64,000 nucleotides of DNA from Kutzneria buriramensis. GTDB taxonomy: Bacteria; Actinomycetota; Actinomycetes; Mycobacteriales; Pseudonocardiaceae. The DNA is taken from NCBI RefSeq assembly GCF_003387475.1, contig NZ_QUNO01000015.1, positions 186,001 to 250,000 on the forward strand, given 5' to 3'. The notes below the pieces were generated by a model that ran no database searches, had not been told where the DNA came from, and saw only the letters and a list, made by a program, of their open reading frames with translations. Shown here piece by piece: positions 1-7,141 of this stretch (position 1 is the stretch's first letter; each line of letters opens with the position of its first letter). The position numbers and the translations under genes are program-made.

Positions 1-926
1 TGCTCGTCGCAGAGCTCCTGGAGCCAGGCGTGGAAGGACACCCGGGCCGGGTCGGCCTGCTCGCGGACCGCAGGGTTGTCGGGATGGCGCAGCTCCTCGG
101 GCCACTCGCGGTAGTCCGCGCCGTGCACCTCGGCGAGGGCGCAGTACAGGGCGAAGTCGTCACCCTCCCGGATGGTCTCCGGCTTCAGCAGCTCCAGCGC
201 CGCGATCTTGGCGTCCCAGACCTGGTCGTAGTCGATGAGCTCGGTCGTCCGGTCCGGCCGGAGCGCGTCCACGGCCGCCTTCGTGGCGTCGTCCGCGTCG
301 AGGTACGCATTCGTGGCGGTGACCCGCAGGTAGACGGGGTTGGTGTGGCGGCGGCTGGAGGGGGAGTAGGGGGAGGGCTGGACCGGGTGCACGGGCGCCA
401 CCGCGTGCATCGGGTTCAGCAACACGACCCCCGCCCCGGTGTCCCTCGACCAGGTGACGAAGTCGCTGAGGTCGGCGAGGTCGCCCACGCCCCAGGAGTC
501 CCGCGAGTGCATCGCGTACATCTGGAGCGCCCAGCCCCAGGTCCGCGGCGGCTCCGGCAGGCTCGCCGGGGCGACGACCAGTGTGATCTCGCGGCCGTCG
601 GCGATCAGCGTGTGCCAGCCCAGCGGCAGGTCGCCCGGGATCTCGTCGCCGATGTCGAGGGTGTCGCCGTCCTCGGTGCGGACGGTCGCCTGCGCCGGCA
701 GCTTCCGGGTCCGGCCGGTGCGCAGCACGATCGTCGGCGGCAGGTCGTCGGCGCGAACCTCGGCCAGGGCCTGGCTGATCGCCGCCGGCGAGTCCGCCGC
801 GACACCGAGCTTGGCCAGCACCGCCACCACCACGTCCGGCTCGACGTCGATGCGGCGGCGCTCGCTGCCCTCGTACCAGGTGGCGACCCCGTGGGCGTCG
901 GCCAGCTCTACCAGCTGATCATCCAT
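1..926 (-). CDS. malQ: 4-alpha-glucanotransferase (amylomaltase), 5' part only
   Basis: Reading leftward from the ATG at 924-926, an open frame runs off the window start, giving about 308 N-terminal residues. It begins MDDQLVELADAHGVATWYEG, followed by a beta-rich N-terminal domain and then the start of the GH77 barrel with WGWALQMYAMHSRDSWGVGD and SPYSPSSRRHTNPVYL, both typical of bacterial MalQ. The enzyme transfers maltooligosaccharide segments between alpha-1,4-glucans in the cytoplasm. The catalytic residues lie in the missing part. An in-frame ATG three codons upstream (933-935) is an alternative start. The gene is truncated only by the window edge, not visibly broken. Confidence 0.88.
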   Translation of the reverse strand, partial: MDDQLVELADAHGVATWYEGSERRRIDVEPDVVVAVLAKLGVAADSPAAISQALAEVRADDLPPTIVLRTGRTRKLPAQATVRTEDGDTLDIGDEIPGDLPLGWHTLIADGREITLVVAPASLPEPPRTWGWALQMYAMHSRDSWGVGDLADLSDFVTWSRDTGAGVVLLNPMHAVAPVHPVQPSPYSPSSRRHTNPVYLRVTATNAYLDADDATKAAVDALRPDRTTELIDYDQVWDAKIAALELLKPETIREGDDFALYCALAEVHGADYREWPEELRHPDNPAVREQADPARVSFHAWLQELCDE

Positions 927-952
927 GGGGCCCATTCTGTCGGGCTTCGCCG

Positions 953-1456
953 TCAGAAGAGCGACGCGACCGCCACCGCCCCGCCTGCGGCCAGGATTAT
1001 CCCGCCGATCGCGAAGCCCAGCGGCTTGCGCCGCCACGCCGTGTGCCGGTCCAGCGCGTACCAGCCGGGGCCGGTCAGCAGCAGCGCGAAGGCGATCACC
1101 GTCAGCGTCAGCTCCAGCTCGAAGCCGGCGCCGTCGGAGAAGCCGCCGGCCCACTTGGCCCGCACCGCGCTGATGCCCACGCCCAGCAGGCCGGCCGCCG
1201 CCAGCGGCGTGAACAGGCCGATCACCAGCAGCGCCGAGCCGGCCACCTCGGTGACCCCGGTCAGCCAGGTCAGGAACTCGATGTTGCGGGTGAACCCGTA
1301 GCCCTGGAGCAGCGAGCCGAACTTCGCCATGCCCGGGCCGCCGAACAGGCCGAACACCTGCATCAGCCCGTGCGCCCCCATCACCACCGCCACCAGCAGC
1401 CGCAGCGCCAGCAGCCCGAAGTCCAGGCCACCGTTCTCGTCCGACCAACGGGACAT
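953..1456 (-). CDS. DoxX family membrane protein
   Basis: A 167-residue protein from the ATG at 1456 (MSRWSDENGGLDFGLLALRL). It has about four hydrophobic segments, the motif GAHGLMQVFGLFGGPGMAKF near the first helix, and a C-terminal helix GGIILAAGGAVAVASLF. This is the DoxX/SURF4-like arrangement of small quinone-linked or redox-associated inner-membrane proteins; the exact role here is unknown. The frame could extend 18 codons upstream, but that extension runs into an intergenic repeat, so I prefer the internal ATG. It lies between malQ and a Ser/Thr kinase on the same strand, with a repeat element just upstream that probably separates transcription units. Confidence 0.75.
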   Translation of the reverse strand: MSRWSDENGGLDFGLLALRLLVAVVMGAHGLMQVFGLFGGPGMAKFGSLLQGYGFTRNIEFLTWLTGVTEVAGSALLVIGLFTPLAAAGLLGVGISAVRAKWAGGFSDGAGFELELTLTVIAFALLLTGPGWYALDRHTAWRRKPLGFAIGGIILAAGGAVAVASLF

Positions 1457-1483
1457 GCTCGTCACCCCGGACACCCTAGCCAT

Positions 1484-1531
1484 CCCCGCGAGTCGCGCTG
1501 TCGGACACACCGAATGCGCGTTTCGGGCACA
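1484..1531 (+). repeat. Intergenic repeat, half element (copy A)
   Basis: Begins CCCCGCGAGTCGCGC and continues into GGACACACCGAATGC. The same two blocks, in the same order and with a 4-base spacer, recur near 5,180-5,222 (opposite strand), 48,047-48,080 and 60,394-60,438 (opposite strand). Here only one arm is present, directly after the kinase stop codon. Confidence 0.75.
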
Positions 1532-1532
1532 T

Positions 1533-3260
1533 CTATTCCTCGATGGACCGGGTCAGATCGGTGCCGTCGGCCTTGCCGGCGACGCACCAGTACGACCGCT
1601 CCCCGAAGGCGTGCTCCGGCGAGGACCAGGCCGCCGGCGACGGCACCAGCACCCAGTAGCGCAGCGACCGCTCCTTGTCGGCGACGGTTACCCGCGACAG
1701 GAACTGCTTGGTGCACAGCGCCACCGCCCGCGAGGTCATCTGCTCCGGCGTCGGGTACGGGGCGTCCGCCTCCGGCGTGATGATGCCGTAGTCGATGGAC
1801 TGCACCCCGTGCGGCGCGTCGCAGTCGACGTAGTCGAAGGTCTTCGGCGCCGGTTTCCCCTTGGTCGGGGTCCAGGCGTAACAGGCCGCGTTGCGGGAAG
1901 GGACCGTGTCGGAGGTGATGTCGCCGCCCGCGCCGTAGGTCAGGATCGGCTGCTGCATCGCCGCGATGACCGCCGGCGTCGTGGTGCGGGTGGTGGTCGT
2001 CGCGGTGGCGTTCGGCGTGGTCGCGCCGGGCGTGATGATCGGCTGGTTGAACGCGGCGTTCATGTCGATGGCGCTCATGATCACCGGCACGAGCGCGGCC
2101 ACCATGATGACCACGCCCGCGACCATGGCGATCCTGGTCAACGTCCGCAGGCGGCGGAACCGGGCCATCGCCTGCGCCTGCTGCGCCATGACCCGCTCGC
2201 GGTGGGGGTGATTGGCGTACGGGTCCGCGCCCGGTGCGAAGGGGTTCGAGCCGGGGGCGAACGGGTTCGGTTGGCTCGGATCGGGCGTGAAGGAGCCCGG
2301 TTCGTAGCCGGCGGTCGGGTTCGGCTGGCCAGGCTCGGACATGTAGATCGCGGTCGGTTTCGGTTGGCTGGGGTCTGACGTGTAGACCGCCGTCGGGTTC
2401 GGCTGGCCCGGCTCGGCGGCGACGGCCGTTGGCCTCGGGTTGCCCGGGTCGGGTAACGCGGCGGTCGGCTTCGGGCGGGTCGTTCCGGCGGCCTGGTCGA
2501 GGAGCCGACGCGCCGCCGCGGCGGTCAGCCGCTGCGCCGGATCCGGCTCCATCAGGCCCGTGATCACCTCGGCCAGCGGGCCCCGGCACTGCGTGACCTC
2601 GGCACGTTCGTTCAACACCGCGAGCATGGTCGCGGTGTTCGTCGCGCGCTGGTACGCGTCGTAGCCCTCGACCGCGAAGAACAGGGTCGCGCCGAGGGCC
2701 CACAGGTCCCAGGCCGCCGCCGGCTCGCCGCCGGACAGGCGCTCCGGCGACATGTACGGCGGGGAGCCGATCAGCACGCCGGTGGACGTCAGCCGCGGGT
2801 CCTCGAAGGACTGCGCGATGCCGAAGTCCGTCAGCTTGGCCGTGCCCTTCGGCGGCACCATGACGTTGCCGGGCTTGACATCCCGGTGGACGATCCCCGC
2901 CTCGTGCGCCGCCTCCAGCGCCGACAGCAGCTCCCCGCCCAGCCGGGCCGCCCGCGACGCCGACATCGGCCCGTCCCGCCCGACCAGGTCGGCCAGCGTC
3001 GGCGCGTCGACGAACTCCATCACGATGTAGGTCTGGCCGCCGTCCATCAGCAGGTCGTACACCGTGACCACGCCCGGATCCCGCAGCCGGCTCGCCGTCC
3101 GCGCCTCCCGCACGACACGTTCCGGGCTGCCCGAGACGGTCAGCTCCTTGACCGCGACCTCGCGCCCCAGCAGGCGATCCTCCGCCAGCCACACCACACC
3201 CATGCCGCCGCGCCCGAGTTCGCGCACCGGCACGTAGCGGCCATCGCCGATCTGTCTCAT
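1533..3260 (-). CDS. Membrane-anchored Ser/Thr protein kinase (PknB type) with repeat linker
   Basis: A 575-residue protein from the ATG at 3260. Residues 1-270 are a Hanks-type kinase: glycine loop LGRGGMG (15-21), catalytic Lys38 in AVKEL, catalytic loop HRDVKPGN near 128-135, DFG, and SPE replacing APE. It then has a proline-rich linker with five or six tandem units of the type EPGQPNPTAV, a single transmembrane helix near 380-400 (IAMVAGVVIMVAALVPVIM), and about 150 extracytoplasmic residues with several Cys and no PASTA repeat. The repeated Thr (PTA) are plausible phosphorylation sites, which is inference. Substrate and signal are unknown. It is monocistronic, flanked by a repeat downstream and a divergent-free gap upstream. 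Confidence 0.9.
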   Translation of the reverse strand: MRQIGDGRYVPVRELGRGGMGVVWLAEDRLLGREVAVKELTVSGSPERVVREARTASRLRDPGVVTVYDLLMDGGQTYIVMEFVDAPTLADLVGRDGPMSASRAARLGGELLSALEAAHEAGIVHRDVKPGNVMVPPKGTAKLTDFGIAQSFEDPRLTSTGVLIGSPPYMSPERLSGGEPAAAWDLWALGATLFFAVEGYDAYQRATNTATMLAVLNERAEVTQCRGPLAEVITGLMEPDPAQRLTAAAARRLLDQAAGTTRPKPTAALPDPGNPRPTAVAAEPGQPNPTAVYTSDPSQPKPTAIYMSEPGQPNPTAGYEPGSFTPDPSQPNPFAPGSNPFAPGADPYANHPHRERVMAQQAQAMARFRRLRTLTRIAMVAGVVIMVAALVPVIMSAIDMNAAFNQPIITPGATTPNATATTTTRTTTPAVIAAMQQPILTYGAGGDITSDTVPSRNAACYAWTPTKGKPAPKTFDYVDCDAPHGVQSIDYGIITPEADAPYPTPEQMTSRAVALCTKQFLSRVTVADKERSLRYWVLVPSPAAWSSPEHAFGERSYWCVAGKADGTDLTRSIEE

Positions 3261-3368
3261 CAGGACACACCACAAACCGTTTGTCAGCCATCATCACGAG
3301 TGGCGCCAGCGTACGGACGGCCGCAGTGTAGGGCATCCGATTTTGCCTACTCCGAACGGTTTGTCGGG

Positions 3369-3404
3369 CGTACCCGGAATTGCCCCAAGGGGCGATTCCG
3401 AGTA
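3369..3404. terminator. Stem-loop, likely terminator of the alpha/beta hydrolase gene
   Basis: Arms GTACCCGGAATTGCCCC and GGGGCGATTCCGAGTAC pair over 17 positions with two G-T wobbles and a 2-base loop. It sits about 20 bases beyond the stop of the leftward hydrolase gene and upstream of the kinase gene. No U-tract follows, as is usual in actinobacteria. Confidence 0.55.
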
Positions 3405-3424
3405 CCCCCAGGTGCTCCGCAGGG

Positions 3425-4183
3425 TCAGATCACGCCGAGGTGGCGGGGGAGGAATTCCTGGTCCACGCCGGTCCAGCGGATCCGGCGGTGGTCGCCGGGT
3501 TTGGCGTGCAACGTCTTCTCGGTGGAGGCGAAGGCGTCGAACAGGCCGAGCGTGTCGCTGCGGTCGACGTACTCGTCGTCCCACGGCAGCAGGAACTGAA
3601 TGGGGACGGTGATCCGCCGAGCGGCTTCGAGCAGTTCGGGGTACACGAAGAATCCGCCGCCGAAGATCGCGGCGCTGATCCGGGGGTCCGTCGCGGTGAG
3701 GGGCATGCCGATGGCGGTGCCCATGGAAATGCCGCCACCGTAGGCGATCGGCGTTTCGGCGCCGATCTCCGGCAGGTGCTGGAGGGCATCGAGGGTCGCC
3801 CGCCATTCCGGCACGGCACGTTCGGCCAGGGAAAGGGTGTAGTCGATGCTGACCGACTTGAAACCCTTGACGTCGCCGGTTGTCATGGCTTGGCGCATGT
3901 CGTCGCGGGCTTGGTCGTCTTCGGGAGAACGTGGGCGTTCGCCGTGACCGGGGGCGTCGATGGCGACGACCGTGAAGCCCCAAGTGGTGACGGCCTCGAC
4001 GGCACGGGCCTTGAGCGCGGGGGTTTTCTTGTGCAGACCGCCGCCGTGACCCATCAGCACGACCGGCGCGTGATCGGGGCCGGATTCGGGGGACCAGAGC
4101 ACGCCGGGAACGTCGCCGACGGTGAAATCGCGTTCGCGGACGCCGTTCGACGACGTCTGGGTGGTGAAGCGCAAGGTGTTCAT
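3425..4183 (-). CDS. Alpha/beta hydrolase (dienelactone-hydrolase-like)
   Basis: A 252-residue cytosolic enzyme starting MNTLRFTTQTSSNGVRERDF. It shows the oxyanion loop MGHGGGLHKK, the strand AIDAPGHGER, the nucleophile elbow GGGISMGTA (GxSxG), a probable acid at DDEYVD and a probable His in GDHRRI near the C-terminus. Length and layout suit small esterases or dienelactone-hydrolase relatives; the substrate cannot be read from the sequence. It is a single gene, with a 19-codon open frame carrying a strong ribosome site just upstream and a stem-loop just downstream. Confidence 0.8.
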   Translation of the reverse strand: MNTLRFTTQTSSNGVRERDFTVGDVPGVLWSPESGPDHAPVVLMGHGGGLHKKTPALKARAVEAVTTWGFTVVAIDAPGHGERPRSPEDDQARDDMRQAMTTGDVKGFKSVSIDYTLSLAERAVPEWRATLDALQHLPEIGAETPIAYGGGISMGTAIGMPLTATDPRISAAIFGGGFFVYPELLEAARRITVPIQFLLPWDDEYVDRSDTLGLFDAFASTEKTLHAKPGDHRRIRWTGVDQEFLPRHLGVI

Positions 4184-4226
4184 GGCGCATCGCCTTTCGG
4201 GAGGGCTTAGGCGCTCCCGGCGACCT

Positions 4227-4286
4227 TTACGCCATACCCCCGGCCGCGACGATGAGGGGGAGCACCCACCTGTGTCCTGCGTACAT
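4227..4286 (-). CDS. Possible 19-residue leader peptide or microprotein
   Basis: An ATG at 4286 is preceded by a near-perfect ribosome site (GGGAGGTGAG, 4 bases before the start) and opens a 19-codon frame with one hydrophobic stretch (WVLPLIVAAGGMA) ending in TAA. It lies 43 bases upstream of the hydrolase start on the same strand. Such a strong site in front of so short a frame suggests a translated leader or a tiny membrane peptide. There is no homology evidence here, so this is a candidate only. Confidence 0.35.
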   Translation of the reverse strand: MYAGHRWVLPLIVAAGGMA

Positions 4287-4396
4287 GGGTCTCACCTCCC
4301 TGAGTGGTTCACGGCGGCCGGAACGCTAGCGGGCCGAGGTCGGTCCTGTCCAATCCTTTCGGCACAATGACCGCCAACAAGCCATGGGGGGCGGCG

Positions 4397-5086
4397 ATGA
4401 CGTCGGTGATGGACCGTTGCGAGTGCTTCTACCAGGGTGACGTGCGGCCGCCGAGGAAGGTGCGGTTCCACCGGGAGCGCCAGGACACCGAGGCGGAAGG
4501 CTGGCTCCGGCTGCTGGCGCTCATCGATGAAGCCGCCGCGGACGGCCGGACCGAGTTCGCTCCGCTACGGCAGATGACCCCGGAGCAGCGCCGGCAGGTG
4601 ATCACGCTGCCGCCGACCATCGCCAAGCTGACGGCGGTGCGAAAGTTGACCATCTACCGCAGCAACCTGGTCTCGGTGCCGCCGGCGATCGGGGCGATGG
4701 CCGGCCTGGTGGAGTTCGTCCCGTACACCTCACACCGGCTGCACTGGTTCCCGTACGAGATCACGCGTTGCCCGAACCTGGTCAGAAGCACGGTGAGCAC
4801 GAGATCGCTGTACGGGAACTTCAAGATCAGACCACCGTTCCCCGAGTTGGACGGCACCGAGCACGTGACCGCCGCGTGCAGCGTGTGCGACGGCCCGATC
4901 GAGCGGGTCCACCAGGTGTGGATCTCGTTGCGGGTGGCGACCGATGTGCTGCCGCTGCTGGTGAACGCGTGCTCGACGACATGCGTCGAAGCATTGCCGA
5001 CGCCGCCGGAGGAACACGTGCCGCTGCCGCACACCGGCGGCCTGACCGTGAAGCAACCCCGAGCCGACTACGCCGACGACGATTAG
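4397..5086 (+). CDS. Leucine-rich-repeat-like protein of unknown function
   Basis: About 229 residues from the ATG at 4397 (MTSVMDRCECFYQGDVRPP); an upstream in-frame ATG at 4367 is possible, but the G-rich stretch before 4397 favours the later start. The middle contains two LRR-like turns (ITLPPTIAKLTAVRKLTIY, then LVSVPPAIGAMAGLVEF). The C-terminal third has paired cysteines (CSVCDG and ACSTTC), possibly a small metal site. No signal peptide or membrane segment is seen. I do not recognise a characterised family; a scaffold or binding role is only a guess from the LRR turns. Confidence 0.7.
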   Translation: MTSVMDRCECFYQGDVRPPRKVRFHRERQDTEAEGWLRLLALIDEAAADGRTEFAPLRQMTPEQRRQVITLPPTIAKLTAVRKLTIYRSNLVSVPPAIGAMAGLVEFVPYTSHRLHWFPYEITRCPNLVRSTVSTRSLYGNFKIRPPFPELDGTEHVTAACSVCDGPIERVHQVWISLRVATDVLPLLVNACSTTCVEALPTPPEEHVPLPHTGGLTVKQPRADYADDD

Positions 5087-5100
5087 ACCCGTCACACCGG

Positions 5101-5222
5101 AACCTCCGCGAGTCACGCCCAGCTTCACGCCGAAACACGTTCTCAGGCAGATCTGAGACCTCAGGCTCGTTTCTGCCTGACGCCGCATTTCGGTGTGTCC
5201 GTGAGCGCGACTCGCGGGGGTT
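5101..5222. repeat. Intergenic repeat, full two-armed element (copy B)
   Basis: About 122 bases bounded by inverted ends (left arm CCGCGAGTC, right arm GACTCGCGG). The right arm, read leftward, repeats CCCCGCGAGTCGCGC and GGACACACCGAAATGC; the left arm carries CGCGAGTCACGCCCAGC. The interior holds a further short palindrome around CAGATCTG. It lies between an LRR-like gene and the stop of the leftward ABC exporter gene and may also act as a terminator. Confidence 0.75.
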
Positions 5223-5224
5223 CA

Positions 5225-7141
5225 TCAGTGGGCGTCGACGGTCTGGCTGGTCCAGGTGGCGTACATCTGGGTGTACTTCCCGCCCGCCGCAACGAGTTCG
5301 TCGTGCGACCCGACCTCGACGATCCGGCCCTCGTCGACGACCACGATCCGGTCGGCCTTCATGGCGGTGGACAGCCGGTGCGCGATGAGGATCGCGGTCC
5401 GGCCCTCCAACAGCACGTCCAGCGCGTCCTCGATCTTGGTCTCGGACTGGAGGTCCAGATTGGACGTCGCCTCGTCCAGCACCAGGACCCGGGGCTGGGC
5501 CAGGAAAGCGCGGGCCAGGGCGACCAGCTGCCGTTCGCCGGAGGAGAGGGACTGGCCCCGCTCCTGGACGACGGTGTCGAGCCCCTGCGGCATCCGCTCC
5601 ACCACCTCGACGAGGCCGACGGCCCGCAGCGCCTCCCACACCTGGTCGTCGGACGCGTCGGGGCTGGCGAACCGGATGTTGTCCCGGAGCGGCCCGGCGA
5701 ACAGGAAGGGCTCCTGCGGCACGACGCCGAGCTGTCGCCGCAGCGACTCGATCCGCACGTCCCGCAGATCGTGCCCGTCGATGAGCACCCGGCCGGCGGT
5801 CGGGTCGTAGAACCGGGTGACCAGCTTGGCCAGCGTCGACTTGCCGGCCCCGGTGGGCCCGACGAACGCCACGGTCTCGCCGGCGCGGATGTCCAGCGAC
5901 ACATCGGAGATCACCGGATTGCCGGGAAGGTAGCCGAAGGTGACGTCGGCGAAGGTGATCTCGCCCTCGACCGGCGGCAGGTCGACGGCCTGGGCGCCCT
6001 CGCGCACGTCGGGAGCCATGCCCAGCAACGCCTTCAGCTTGGTGATGGACGACTGCCCCTGCTGGTACGTGCTGTACAGCTGCACCAGCTGCTGGATGGG
6101 CTGGAAGAACGCCCCCAGGTAGAGCAGGAACGCCACCAGCTCGCCGATGGTCAACTGCCCGTCGGCGACCATGCCGGCGCCGATCGCCAGCAGCGCGAGC
6201 TGCCCGGCGACGCCGACGACCTGGGTCCCTGGTCCGTAGATCGAGTTGATCCGTCCGGTTTGGACATTCGTCTCGTAGTACTCGCCGGTGACCTGCCGGT
6301 GGTGCTTGGTGTTGTGCCGCTGCCGGTTGTGCGCGGTGACGATGCGAACACCCTGGAGGCTCTCGGAGAGGTCGGCGAGCACGTTGGCGATGGCGTCCCG
6401 CACCCGCACGTAGCCCTTGCTGGACGCGCGGTGGAACCACAGCGACATCACGGTCAGGATCGGCACCACCAGCACCACGGTGATCAGCGCCAGCCGCACG
6501 TCGAAGGTGAACAGCACCACCGTCACCACGACCATGGTCAGGCCCTGGATGGCGAACTGCACCAGGCCGTCCTGGAGAAGCTGTTGCAGGTTCTCGATGT
6601 CGCTGGTCATCCGGGTCATGATCACGCCGGCCTTCTCGCCGGTGTAGTAGTCCAGCGACAGCCGCTGCAACTGGGTGAACACCCGCACCCGCAGGTCGTT
6701 CATGACCCACGCCGCGATCCGGCCGGTCACCTTCACCCGCGCCGCCTGCGCGAACCCGGTGATCAGCAGGCTGGCCAGGTACACCGCCGCGACCAGCACC
6801 AGCACGCCGTAGTTCTTGGCGATGATGCCGTTGTCGATGCCGAGCTGGGTGAGCTTCGGCCCGGCCTGCAACGACAGCGCCTCGACGACCACCAGCACGC
6901 CGGCCAGCAGCGTCATGCCCAGGTACGGCCGCACCAGCCGCCGCAGGCTCAGGCGGGCGCCGTCGGGATCGGGCCGGCCGTGGTCGAACACGACCTCGGG
7001 CTCGGGGTGCTCCGGCTCGGTCTTGACCAGCTTGTCCACGCCGGCCTGCATCTCCGGCGGGACACCCGCGAACGGCAGCCCGGCCGCGCCGCCCCGCGCG
7101 GCGCCGAACGGGCCGCCGCCACCTCCTCCGGGAAACGTCAT
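5225..7141 (-). CDS. ABC exporter half-transporter, subunit 2 (catalytic Walker B)
   Basis: A 638-residue fused membrane plus ATPase subunit. A Gly-rich N-tail (FPGGGGGGPFGAARGG) precedes six predicted membrane segments (about 75-340) and a nucleotide-binding domain. That domain has Walker A GPTGAGKST near 411, Q-loop GVVPQEPFLF, signature LSSGERQL, Walker B VLVLDEATSNLD and switch IAHRLST. The catalytic Glu is present, but the signature is degenerate (LSSGE instead of LSGGQ). Its start overlaps the stop of the partner gene by 4 bases, so they are translationally coupled and probably form a heterodimeric multidrug or lipid exporter of the TM287/288 type, under the MarR gene at the head of the operon. 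The transported molecule is unknown. Confidence 0.9.
   Translation of the reverse strand: MTFPGGGGGGPFGAARGGAAGLPFAGVPPEMQAGVDKLVKTEPEHPEPEVVFDHGRPDPDGARLSLRRLVRPYLGMTLLAGVLVVVEALSLQAGPKLTQLGIDNGIIAKNYGVLVLVAAVYLASLLITGFAQAARVKVTGRIAAWVMNDLRVRVFTQLQRLSLDYYTGEKAGVIMTRMTSDIENLQQLLQDGLVQFAIQGLTMVVVTVVLFTFDVRLALITVVLVVPILTVMSLWFHRASSKGYVRVRDAIANVLADLSESLQGVRIVTAHNRQRHNTKHHRQVTGEYYETNVQTGRINSIYGPGTQVVGVAGQLALLAIGAGMVADGQLTIGELVAFLLYLGAFFQPIQQLVQLYSTYQQGQSSITKLKALLGMAPDVREGAQAVDLPPVEGEITFADVTFGYLPGNPVISDVSLDIRAGETVAFVGPTGAGKSTLAKLVTRFYDPTAGRVLIDGHDLRDVRIESLRRQLGVVPQEPFLFAGPLRDNIRFASPDASDDQVWEALRAVGLVEVVERMPQGLDTVVQERGQSLSSGERQLVALARAFLAQPRVLVLDEATSNLDLQSETKIEDALDVLLEGRTAILIAHRLSTAMKADRIVVVDEGRIVEVGSHDELVAAGGKYTQMYATWTSQTVDAH

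Noticed and set aside
30-1301. A 423-codon rightward open frame across the first 1.3 kb
   Set aside because: It is rich in Arg/Val/Gly/Asp runs typical of the antisense of GC-rich genes; the leftward malQ and doxX frames on the other strand carry recognisable family motifs.
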